Below, piece after piece: positions 49,660 through 57,633 of a DNA stretch of 64,000 nucleotides. The notes under the pieces are model-generated. The model was given only the letters and a program-made list of their open reading frames with translations. It was not told where the DNA came from and did no database searches. Location: NCBI GenBank assembly GCA_946405205.1, contig CAMJGL010000011.1:1-64000 (forward strand), written 5' to 3'. The position numbers and the translations under genes are program-made. Position 1 is the stretch's first letter. Every line of letters begins with the position of its first letter. This DNA comes from F23-B02 sp946405205. GTDB taxonomy: Bacteria > Bacillota > Clostridia > Oscillospirales > Oscillospiraceae.

Positions 49660-51448
49660 CGCGCCCCACCTGAAGCTTGCGTTGGATTATGCAAAGTCCG
49701 TTGTCGACGATCCTGGGCTGCACGAGCTGACGCAGCTCGGCTGCCGGCGCTTCCTCGACGATCTTGACTCCGACCGCTGGGACTTCCGCCCGGCGCTGGC
49801 CGAGTTCTGCATAGAGCTTATGCACGGGCTTTTCTCGTTCTCCCAGGGAGAGCGCATGGATGGAACTCCCTTGCGCGGCGTGCCCTTTGAACTGATGCCC
49901 TGGCACATCTTCTGCACCTACAACATCTGCGGCTTTTACTGGCCGGGCACGGAGCTACGGCGATATACCGAGGCGGACATATTCGCCCCGCGGAAGACTG
50001 TCAAGACGATATGGGCAGAAGCACTGCAGACCTGCCTTGCACTCTGGTACCGGCGCTCCGGCTCCAAGGCGAAGACGGTCGCCGGTTCCCTGAAGCAGGG
50101 CATGGAGGGCTTCGACTGGCTGGTCTATAACTTCAAGCAGCTCGGCCTGGTTGAGGACGGCAATCCCGAAGGCAAGCTTCGGCTGCTGGACAGCTCCCTC
50201 GGCCATAGCATTGAGGGCGAGATCTGGGACGGCTATATCGACCTTGAAACGCTGGCTTTTAAGCCGGATCTGTTCGACGCATTCAACGCGAATCTTGTGC
50301 ACCTGGATGAGCTTGAGCTTTACAAGGACGCCCGACCGTACACGCGACTTAAGGACGGCATGAAGGCGTATTCCAACAAGCTGATCCTTTGTACCTTCAC
50401 CGCCGGCGACGACGGTACCGGCTTTGCGGCGCAGCATCATGACTACATGGAGAAGATCCTGCGCGGCATCGTCACCGGACCGGACGCCGACCGCACGTTT
50501 TGCTTTATGGCCGAGGCTGACCGTCTCCCGGACGGCTCGGTTGACTTTACAAATCCGGACATCCACCGCATGGCCAATCCGGCATACGGCATAACCATCC
50601 GCCCGGACGATATGCTCGCAGCAAGCCTTAAGGCAAAGGAAAATCCCGCCCTGCGAAAAGAATTCCTGACCCGCAGCCTGAATCTTTTCGTGAGCAGCTA
50701 CAAGGCATGGTTTGACATCGAGGAGTTCCGCAGATCCGACGCACGCTATAATTGGCAGCTGCCGGAGCTGGCCCGCCTGGTCAAAAGCTGGTTTGGCGGC
50801 GCGGATCTGTCTAAACTGCACGATCTGACCGCCGCGGTCATTGCCGGCGAGATACCGGCCGCAAAGGCTGCGTGTCCAAATTGGACACCGCCTGAGGACG
50901 TGCTTGTTCTGGTACCGCACTGCTGGTTTCCTGTGACGGCTGCCGCCGAGAAAGCCAACCAGGATAACATCCCGCTTTTCGGCTGGCAGGAAGACGGCTG
51001 GCTTGATATGCCGAACGAGCCGTCGATGGATCCTACAGAGCCGGTCAAGCAATTCAAACGCTGGCGGGAAGCCGGCTTTAACATCAAGAAGGTCGGCCAC
51101 GACCGGAAATTTGCCCGAAAGTACTACACGGCGATGAAGGCCGCCGGCTTTTCCGTCGTGGATCAGCCGCAGCTTTATTTGCAGAAGTCCGAGGGATTCC
51201 GTTATATCGAGCATAAAGCGAAAATCGGCTGCCTGTACTACCTGCACGCCGAGCCGTTTGAATACTGCGTAAGCAACGTCAGGGCGCAGGAGAAAGTCGA
51301 CGACGCGGTACAGTATGACAAGCTTTCACCGACAAGCCGTATCGATGTGTTCGACGCGTCGGTGTTTGCAACCGTCCGGCTGCTGATAGACGCAGATAAG
51401 ATGGCAGCCGCCGACCGCTGGTTCGGAAAAACACAGAAGGAGGGTTGA
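49649..51448 (+). CDS. terL: Terminase large subunit
   Basis: The 599-aa protein matches HK97-like large terminases: an N-terminal ATPase, with Walker B-like LVHLDELELYKDAR, and a C-terminal RNase H-like nuclease. The Walker A loop reads APRKTVKT (113-120), with Val118 where Gly is usual; other family members often read RKNGKS/T. The palindrome copy at 50872 lies inside this gene. It cuts and pumps DNA into proheads. Confidence 0.9.
   Translation: MTSDAPHLKLALDYAKSVVDDPGLHELTQLGCRRFLDDLDSDRWDFRPALAEFCIELMHGLFSFSQGERMDGTPLRGVPFELMPWHIFCTYNICGFYWPGTELRRYTEADIFAPRKTVKTIWAEALQTCLALWYRRSGSKAKTVAGSLKQGMEGFDWLVYNFKQLGLVEDGNPEGKLRLLDSSLGHSIEGEIWDGYIDLETLAFKPDLFDAFNANLVHLDELELYKDARPYTRLKDGMKAYSNKLILCTFTAGDDGTGFAAQHHDYMEKILRGIVTGPDADRTFCFMAEADRLPDGSVDFTNPDIHRMANPAYGITIRPDDMLAASLKAKENPALRKEFLTRSLNLFVSSYKAWFDIEEFRRSDARYNWQLPELARLVKSWFGGADLSKLHDLTAAVIAGEIPAAKAACPNWTPPEDVLVLVPHCWFPVTAAAEKANQDNIPLFGWQEDGWLDMPNEPSMDPTEPVKQFKRWREAGFNIKKVGHDRKFARKYYTAMKAAGFSVVDQPQLYLQKSEGFRYIEHKAKIGCLYYLHAEPFEYCVSNVRAQEKVDDAVQYDKLSPTSRIDVFDASVFATVRLLIDADKMAAADRWFGKTQKEG
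50872..50888. repeat. Dispersed palindrome, copy 5 (perfect), inside terL
   Basis: GTGTCCAAATTGGACAC is a perfect 8+1+8 palindrome, encoding CPNWT in TerL. Confidence 0.75.
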
Positions 51449-51449
51449 T

Positions 51450-52613
51450 ATGCCCCTTTTCAAGAAAAAACAACGCAGCGTAAATTCTCCTCTCGGCGTG
51501 TGGATCCTCGGCGGCGGATCGGAGCTGCCGGCCGGGTATCACCGTCTGCTTGACTCTCCGGAGATCTCCGCCTGCATCAACCGCATAGCCGCGATAATCA
51601 GCAGTGCAACAATCTATCTGATGGAGAACACCAATAAAGGCGATGTACGTGTACATGATGATCTTGCGCGTTTTGTCGACATTGAGCCTTGGCCTAACAT
51701 GGCGACGCGCCAGAGCTGGGTCAATTGGATCGTGACCACGCTTCTCGGAGAGGGCGACGGTGAGGCATTTGTGCTGCCGCGCACCACCGGCGGAAAATTC
51801 ACGGCGCTTGAGCCGATGCCGGGGGCGGTGTCAATAGATAATCCTGCCGGTGGTTACTTCGTGCAGTGGCGTGGATATACGTACGCACCGGATGAGGTAC
51901 TGCACTTCCGGCTGTATGCAGACCCGGATCGGCCGTGGAAGGGCAGAGGCGTCCGCGTCCAGGCAAACCGGCTTGCGGCAAGCCTGAGTACCACGTCACA
52001 GCTCAAAGATATGCTGAACTCTCCGGACTACAAGCCGCCGCTTATAGTCGCTGTTAATTCCGACAGCGCATTTTCTGACGAAGCCGAGCGGGAGAAATTC
52101 CGCGAAAACTATCTTTCGGACAGTAAAGACGGCAAGCCGTGGGTCCTGCCGGCGGACCTTTTAAAAATCGAACAGATTAAGCCGATGTCTCTGACGGACC
52201 TTGCAATTAAGGATACCGTGGAGCTTGATAAAAAAACTGCGGCGGCCATCTTCGGCGTTCCCGGCTTTACGCTTGGCATAGGAAACTTCAGCGAAGCTGA
52301 GCATAACCACTGCGTTAGAACGGTGTATATCCCGATATGCCAGGGAATTGAACAGGAAATGACGCTGAAACTGCTGGCATCGCCGCGCCGGTACTTTAAG
52401 ATCTCCCGCCGCCGACTGTATGCGTATGACCTTAAAGACCTTATCAATATGGATCTTGCCATGGCCGATCGCGGATATCTCAACGGCGACGAGGTCCGCG
52501 CAGACATGGACCTTGACCCCGTCGGTCTGACGGAGCGCACGCGCCTTGAAAACTATATTCTCAATGAGGATACAGGTAAACAGAAAAAGCTGATACAGGA
52601 GGATGAAACATGA
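51450..52613 (+). CDS. HK97-type portal protein
   Basis: The 387-aa protein has the portal signature IKDTVELDKKTAAAIFGVPGFTLG and an N-terminal INRIAAIISSATIYL. Portal rings form the vertex through which DNA enters. It follows terL by one base and overlaps the protease gene. Confidence 0.92.
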   Translation: MPLFKKKQRSVNSPLGVWILGGGSELPAGYHRLLDSPEISACINRIAAIISSATIYLMENTNKGDVRVHDDLARFVDIEPWPNMATRQSWVNWIVTTLLGEGDGEAFVLPRTTGGKFTALEPMPGAVSIDNPAGGYFVQWRGYTYAPDEVLHFRLYADPDRPWKGRGVRVQANRLAASLSTTSQLKDMLNSPDYKPPLIVAVNSDSAFSDEAEREKFRENYLSDSKDGKPWVLPADLLKIEQIKPMSLTDLAIKDTVELDKKTAAAIFGVPGFTLGIGNFSEAEHNHCVRTVYIPICQGIEQEMTLKLLASPRRYFKISRRRLYAYDLKDLINMDLAMADRGYLNGDEVRADMDLDPVGLTERTRLENYILNEDTGKQKKLIQEDET

Positions 52614-53197
52614 CTATCCCAAAAAATGATATCCCCATCACCCGCGCCCGCCGGACGGAATTCACGACCCGCGCCGAGGGCGAGGAGATGATAATCGAGG
52701 GCTATTTTGTCGTATTTGATCAGCCCTATTATATCGACGATTACTGCGAGGAGATCATCGCTCGCGGCGCATTTGACGGCGCCGATATGAGCGACGTCCG
52801 CGCACTTATCGACCACCTGCCCCATCTTGTGATCGGGCGCTCCACCGTAAACACATTGTCTTTCAGCATAGATGACACGGGACTTTTCGCAACAGTCAAA
52901 ATCAACGCCCGCGACGCCGACGCCGTGAGCCTCTACGCCCGCACCCAGCGGGGCGACGTCGACCAGGCGAGCTTTGGCTTTGAGGAAGAAGAGGTAACGT
53001 ATACCGACCTACCGGGTGGACGCATCCGCAGGACGATAAACAAGATCTCTAAGCTTTGGGAAGTCAGTGTGTGTACCTTCCCCGCGTATGAACAGACCTT
53101 TGTCAGTGCGCGGTCAAAGGTATCGGCAAATGTCAAAGACCAGCGCCTGAGGGCGCAGAAAGAAAAACTGAAAAGGAGATTTAAACACCATGCTTAA
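52610..53197 (+). CDS. HK97-type prohead protease
   Basis: The 195-aa serine protease has IEGYFVVFD, the catalytic-type histidine in LIDHLPHLVIGR and serine in DQASFGFEE. It matures the capsid by trimming the N-terminal scaffold of the major capsid protein. It overlaps capsid gene by 8 bases. Confidence 0.9.
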   Translation: MTIPKNDIPITRARRTEFTTRAEGEEMIIEGYFVVFDQPYYIDDYCEEIIARGAFDGADMSDVRALIDHLPHLVIGRSTVNTLSFSIDDTGLFATVKINARDADAVSLYARTQRGDVDQASFGFEEEEVTYTDLPGGRIRRTINKISKLWEVSVCTFPAYEQTFVSARSKVSANVKDQRLRAQKEKLKRRFKHHA

Positions 53198-54878
53198 AAT
53201 TCTTATGCTTCAGAAGAAGCGCACCGCCCTGCAGACCCAGCTTAAGCAGCTGCGTACCAGGCGCAAGCAGCTCCGCGCAGACGAGATCGCCCTGCAGGAG
53301 CAGGTCGACGCGCTCGAGGAGATTACCCCCGAGCTCGAGCAGCAGATCGAGGATCTGACCACCCAGCAGACCGAGACCGACGATCAGATCGCAGACATCC
53401 AGGATCAGATCGACGATCTTACCGAGCAGATAGACCAGCTCGAGGAGCAGCCTCCCGCCGACCCTATTGACGATGGCGGCAATGGCGCCCGCGGCCGTCC
53501 CGCGCCGGCGCAGCGTGCAGCTTCCCGTAACTTTACCTGCCGCAGCCGCTGCTTCAGCTCCCGCGTAGAGCGTGACGCCTTTTATGCGCAGACAGAGGTC
53601 AGAGACTTCCTCCAGCGCGTCAGGAACATCCGCGGCAGCGGCAAGCGCAGCGTTACCGGTGCGGAGCTGACTATCCCCACCGTCGTGCTCGACATGATTC
53701 GCGACAACCTGAACGAGTATTCCAAGCTGATAACCAAGGTCCGCCTGCGCACGGTAAGCGGACGCTCCCGCCAGAACGTCATGGGCGAGATCCCCGAAGG
53801 CGTCTGGATGGAGATGAAGGGCGCTCTCAACAACCTTGAGTTTGCTCTTACCGAGCTTGAGATGGACGGATATAAGGTAGGCGGAGTCATTATCATCGAT
53901 GATTACCTCCTCAAGGATTCCGATATAAACCTCGGCGAGGAAATCCTGTATATGCTCGGTCAGGCGATCGGCTATGCGCTGGATAAGGCAATCGTGTACG
54001 GCAAGGGCAAGTCCAGCAAAATGCCTCTCGGCTTTGTTACCCGCCTCGCCCAGACTGTGCAGCCCGATGACTGGGGCGAGAATCAGGGACCGTGGACGGA
54101 TCTTCACAGCACCAACGTACTTAAGCTTAACCTGACATCCTCTGTCGGCGTAAACTTTTTCACTCCGCTGCTGCAGGCCCTTGCCAAGGCTAAGCCCAAG
54201 AAGACTCGCGGCCCTCGCACCTGGCTGATGAATGAACAGACCAAGACTGATCTGAACATTCGCGCCATGGAATTTAACTCCGCCGCAGCTCTCGTCGCCG
54301 GCATGGATAATACCATGCCGATTATCGGCGGCGAGATCATCACCCTGGAGTTCATCCCCGACAACGAGATCGTCGGCGGCTACCTGGATATGTACTGCCT
54401 TGTCGAACGCGAAGGCGGCGTCTTTGCGGCAAGCGATCTGCCGCTGTTTGTCCAGGACAAGACCGTGTACAAGGGTACTGCACGCTATGACGGCCAGCCG
54501 GCCATGGGCGAGCCTTTTGTGGCGGTATCCTACGACAACACCGACGTCACCACCGCCATGGAGTTCGCGGTTGACTACACCAACAGCGATCTCAACGCGC
54601 TGATCGTAACGAGCGCGGCCGGCTCTGCTGTGAAAACCACGGTGCTGACCGTAGCCGGTGCTGTCTCGTCCGCAAATACCCTTAAGGCCATCGCATCCGG
54701 CGCACCCGTCTCTGTCGTACCCGGCATGGAAGTCGACGAGAGCTGGAAGACTATCACCTCCGGCAGCGGCAACTTCCCGGCGGCCAACGGTGTGGGCGTG
54801 ACCGTCGTCGAGCTCGACGCTGACGACAAGGTCATTTCCGTCGGCTACCTCGCGGCCGCTACCAGCAAGACCTCCTGA
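53190..54878 (+). CDS. Major capsid protein, HK97 fold, with scaffold-like coiled coil
   Basis: Residues about 5-95 of 562 form a charged coiled coil (DALEEITPELEQQIEDL, then DQIADIQDQIDDL), serving as the internal scaffold domain. An HK97-type capsid core spans about 130-430. A C-terminal extension of about 130 residues (about 430-562; rich in Val, Thr and Ala) may form a surface domain. The protease encoded upstream should remove the coiled coil during maturation. Confidence 0.9.
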   Translation: MLKILMLQKKRTALQTQLKQLRTRRKQLRADEIALQEQVDALEEITPELEQQIEDLTTQQTETDDQIADIQDQIDDLTEQIDQLEEQPPADPIDDGGNGARGRPAPAQRAASRNFTCRSRCFSSRVERDAFYAQTEVRDFLQRVRNIRGSGKRSVTGAELTIPTVVLDMIRDNLNEYSKLITKVRLRTVSGRSRQNVMGEIPEGVWMEMKGALNNLEFALTELEMDGYKVGGVIIIDDYLLKDSDINLGEEILYMLGQAIGYALDKAIVYGKGKSSKMPLGFVTRLAQTVQPDDWGENQGPWTDLHSTNVLKLNLTSSVGVNFFTPLLQALAKAKPKKTRGPRTWLMNEQTKTDLNIRAMEFNSAAALVAGMDNTMPIIGGEIITLEFIPDNEIVGGYLDMYCLVEREGGVFAASDLPLFVQDKTVYKGTARYDGQPAMGEPFVAVSYDNTDVTTAMEFAVDYTNSDLNALIVTSAAGSAVKTTVLTVAGAVSSANTLKAIASGAPVSVVPGMEVDESWKTITSGSGNFPAANGVGVTVVELDADDKVISVGYLAAATSKTS

Positions 54879-54937
54879 TAACCTCTCGCCCGGACGGGTC
54901 AACCGTCCGGGCATAACCCCATGAAAGGATGATGTTA

Positions 54938-55240
54938 ATGTCGATCAGCCAGACGCTGCAGGACGCGGCAATAACGCTGGTCAAGGTCAATGTCGGGAAC
55001 CTTAAACCTCCGGCGGAGGTGGAGCAGTTTATGAAAAGCTGCGTCCTGACCGCTGCCGCCGACCTTGAAGCCGATAAAATCACGCTTGATGCTGACAAGC
55101 CTGACGACATCCACCTGCTTGCCATGTACGCTGCGTGGCTTTACCGTAACCGCAGCAGCGGAGCGGGAAAGCCTGAGATGCTTCGCAGCGCCATGCGCAA
55201 CAGGCAGGTCAGCGAGGCGACCGGGGAGGCGGATGTATGA
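54938..55240 (+). CDS. Head-tail connector protein, gp6 type
   Basis: The 100-aa helical protein (SISQTLQDAAITLVKVNVGNL...LLAMYAAWLYRNR) fits adaptor proteins bound under the portal. ATG 54938 was chosen 7 bases after AAAGGA; two ATGs slightly upstream (54929 and 54932) lie inside this site. It overlaps the next gene by 4 bases. Confidence 0.82.
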   Translation: MSISQTLQDAAITLVKVNVGNLKPPAEVEQFMKSCVLTAAADLEADKITLDADKPDDIHLLAMYAAWLYRNRSSGAGKPEMLRSAMRNRQVSEATGEADV

Positions 55241-55566
55241 TCTACGACCGGGAGCTTAACATCTATTCCCTCCCTGACGGAACGCCGCTTCAGCGCAAGC
55301 TGGAGCCCGTCTCGCGGCATCTGTACGCCGAGCGGGAAGTATACCATGCGCGCTACTGGGAAAGCGTACAGGCAGGATCACAGATAGATCTTATGGTCTG
55401 CATACCCGACGGACGAGATATCGTTGCGACAATGTACTGTATTCCTGACGACGGTCACGTCTACCGCATCGAGCAGGCACAGCACGGCAAGGACGATGAC
55501 GGCCTTGATATGACGACACTGTCACTGCGAAGGATGGAGGGCAACTATGACATTGCAAGATCTTGA
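55237..55566 (+). CDS. Head closure (stopper) protein
   Basis: The 109-aa beta-rich protein (VSRHLYAEREVYHARYWESVQAG...IPDDGHVYRIEQAQHG) matches phage head-tail stopper proteins that lock DNA in the head. Confidence 0.78.
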   Translation: MIYDRELNIYSLPDGTPLQRKLEPVSRHLYAEREVYHARYWESVQAGSQIDLMVCIPDGRDIVATMYCIPDDGHVYRIEQAQHGKDDDGLDMTTLSLRRMEGNYDIARS

Positions 55567-55861
55567 CTCCGCCCTCAAGGCGGTGTGCCCCGCCACATAC
55601 GAGCTTGCCGCGCCTGCCGGCGCTGTTCGCGCTGTCGTGTGGCACTGCTACGGCGCCGCGCATCTGCTTGCTGACGACTGCACTGTTGTGGACGTACCCA
55701 AGGTGCAGATCGATATCCTTTACCAGCAGCTTGATGACAGCCTGGCCGAGGACGTCAAGGAGGCTCTCCGCGAGCTGCACCTGCCGTATGAGGTGCAGGA
55801 TGACAGCTACGATGATGAATATGCGCTCCGGCGCTGTATCCTGCAATTGGAGGTGTACTGA
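55547..55861 (+). CDS. Tail completion/terminator-like protein
   Basis: The 104-aa acidic protein (MTLQDLDSALKAVCP...DDSYDDEYALRRCILQLEVY) occupies the tail-terminator position between stopper and gp10-like genes, and overlaps the stopper gene by 20 bases. The assignment is mainly positional. Confidence 0.7.
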   Translation: MTLQDLDSALKAVCPATYELAAPAGAVRAVVWHCYGAAHLLADDCTVVDVPKVQIDILYQQLDDSLAEDVKEALRELHLPYEVQDDSYDDEYALRRCILQLEVY

Positions 55862-56400
55862 TGGCGCGATTTTATTTTGAAGTACGCGATGAAGACGATG
55901 AAAGTCTGCGAGACTATGAGACACTTTGCGCTGGGTTTGAGGAGTTTGTCGGTCTTGCCCTGACAGATAGCTCGCGCTTGGTGGAGGATCTGTTATCTGA
56001 TGGAGCAATAATACTTCAAGAGTGTTATAAGGAGTATCTGACAGCAAATCATTTCGTGAGCGGTAAATTGGCGGATTCAATCGATTACGAGGTTTTGACT
56101 CACCAACAAAAAGTGATAGTCGGCCCAATGGGTAAGCATCACGGGGTGAACACCTCGACGAAGGACACTCATAGAAGCAAAACTGGCCAAGGCAAATCAT
56201 ATTCGCGTAAACATCATGGCATGAGAAAAGGTGCCACTGCGCAAGAGGTCGGATTTTTTCTGGAGTTTGGTTCTCCTCGTATGAAGGCGACTCACTGGAT
56301 GGAAATAGCGAATGAGATAGCCGCAGACAGAATATTTGCTGCTCAGGAGGCTATATACGACGATTATTTAAAACACTTTTTTGAGAAATTCAGCAAGTAA
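55861..56400 (+). CDS. HK97 gp10-like head-tail protein
   Basis: The 179-aa protein shows the gp10-like pattern (AKEVGFFLEFGSPRMKATHWM-like segment reading EVGFFLEFGSPRMKATHWME). It is visibly more AT-rich than both neighbours and uses more A/T-ending codons, which suggests a swapped gene. It starts one base before the previous stop ends. Confidence 0.78.
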   Translation: MARFYFEVRDEDDESLRDYETLCAGFEEFVGLALTDSSRLVEDLLSDGAIILQECYKEYLTANHFVSGKLADSIDYEVLTHQQKVIVGPMGKHHGVNTSTKDTHRSKTGQGKSYSRKHHGMRKGATAQEVGFFLEFGSPRMKATHWMEIANEIAADRIFAAQEAIYDDYLKHFFEKFSK

Positions 56401-56412
56401 AGGAGAAATGTT

Positions 56413-57000
56413 ATGGGAAGTAAAACCGTAAAAGTGCCTATTGGCATGAGAAGCAGCTATTTTGCAAAAATCAAAACAGAGCCTGAAAATGCGCACCCGA
56501 CCTATGATTCCAAGGTGGACATGGGCGCTGCAGTCAAGGGCTATGTGTCCATTACGACCGCCTCCGGTGAGATCCCCGGAGACGACGTTATCCTGATGCG
56601 CAGTGAGCGCTTTGTCTCCGCACAGGCCGATGTGGAAACCACAAAAAGCGATCTCGATCTGAATTCGACCTGCTTCGGACATACATACGATGCCGAGAGC
56701 GGCGAAAAGAGCAACGTAGATGACGAGCCTCCCCTGGGCGCCTATGCGTTTATCGAGCCGATACTTGACAAGACCAAAAAGGTGACCTACCGTGCTACTT
56801 TCCTGTACAAGGTGCAGGCTATAGCAAGCTCGGAGAAGACCGAGGCAGACACCAAGAAAAACGACTTCAATCCGAAGATGAATGCTGTGTCGTTTTTTGT
56901 TATGCCGGACAATACCGGAGACTGGCGCGCCCGCAAGGAGTTCGACACCGAGGCGGCTGCCGAAAGCTATATCGCGGGACTTTTCTCCCCGTCCACTTAA
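56413..57000 (+). CDS. Major tail tube protein
   Basis: The 195-aa beta-rich protein (PIGMRSSYFAKIKTEPENAHPTYD...VKGYVSITTASGEIPGDDV) matches major tail proteins of Firmicute siphophages. It forms the tail tube and follows AAAGGAG. Confidence 0.87.
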   Translation: MGSKTVKVPIGMRSSYFAKIKTEPENAHPTYDSKVDMGAAVKGYVSITTASGEIPGDDVILMRSERFVSAQADVETTKSDLDLNSTCFGHTYDAESGEKSNVDDEPPLGAYAFIEPILDKTKKVTYRATFLYKVQAIASSEKTEADTKKNDFNPKMNAVSFFVMPDNTGDWRARKEFDTEAAAESYIAGLFSPST

Positions 57001-57038
57001 TTATAAGGGCAAGGCATTACCTTGCCCTTGATTTCAAT

Positions 57039-57055
57039 GTGTCCAATTCGGACAC
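57039..57055. repeat. Dispersed palindrome, copy 6
   Basis: GTGTCCAATTCGGACAC, one mismatch as in copy 4, directly abuts the AAGGAGG site of the tail chaperone gene. Confidence 0.7.
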
Positions 57056-57067
57056 AAAGGAGGAAAA

Positions 57068-57421
57068 ATGAAACACATTGATTTTGAACTCCAGGGCAAA
57101 ACCTACGCCCTGAGCTTTACCGCCGAAGCCTTGTTCACGCTTTACGATAAGTTCGGCGTGACCGGAGATATCCTCGGTGCGACGCATATCCTGGAGCCGA
57201 CCGCCGAGGGCTGGAAAAATTGCTGTTGGCTGGCGGCTCTGCTGGCGTCCCAGGGTGAGCTGCAGCGTCGGTATATGGGCGAGACCCCGCAGAAGATGCT
57301 CACCGTTGAGGAGCTGCGCCGCGGCTGCATGGCCGCTGACGCCGCGGCTCTGCGTCGCGCCGTACGCGACGCGCTGGAGCAGGGTTTCAAACGCGAGGTT
57401 AAGGACGACGAGGACAAGTAA
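57068..57421 (+). CDS. Tail assembly chaperone, G-type
   Basis: The 117-aa protein (MKHIDFELQGKTYALSFTAEALFTLYDKFG) fits the chaperone that coats the tape measure. The end is basic and acidic by turns. It is followed by a T-type frame reachable by a -1 shift. Confidence 0.8.
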   Translation: MKHIDFELQGKTYALSFTAEALFTLYDKFGVTGDILGATHILEPTAEGWKNCCWLAALLASQGELQRRYMGETPQKMLTVEELRRGCMAADAAALRRAVRDALEQGFKREVKDDEDK

Positions 57422-57633
57422 GTAAATCTTGTGCTACTGGAAAGAGAGGAAGCATCAAAAAAAGCAGCAGCGCAGGGGAGATCAGAGCTGTTTACCTGGC
57501 TCGGGCGGCTGCGCTCCTGCATTACTCCATCAGAGACTCGCTCCTCCTGAATCCCGGTGAGTATCTGGACATGATCTCCCTTGTAACTCCCAAACGCAGA
57601 GAGGAGGCGGATCCTTGGCAACTCGAACAATAA
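57405..57633 (+). CDS. Candidate T extension of the tail chaperone (-1 frame)
   Basis: In the -1 frame relative to the G gene an open stretch runs from about 57405 to TAA 57631, ending GEYLDMISLVTPKRREEAD. It has no ATG and covers the otherwise empty gap before the tape measure gene. A GT fusion by frameshift is common in such phages, but I find no textbook slippery heptamer near the G stop, so the shift point is unknown. Confidence 0.5.

Noticed and set aside
49955..51247. 430-codon minus-strand frame opposite terL
   Set aside because: Shadow of the terminase gene with repetitive low-complexity translation.
53181..54914. Long minus-strand frame opposite the major capsid gene
   Set aside because: The plus-strand capsid has coiled-coil and HK97 features and fits the phage gene order; the opposite frame is a composition shadow.
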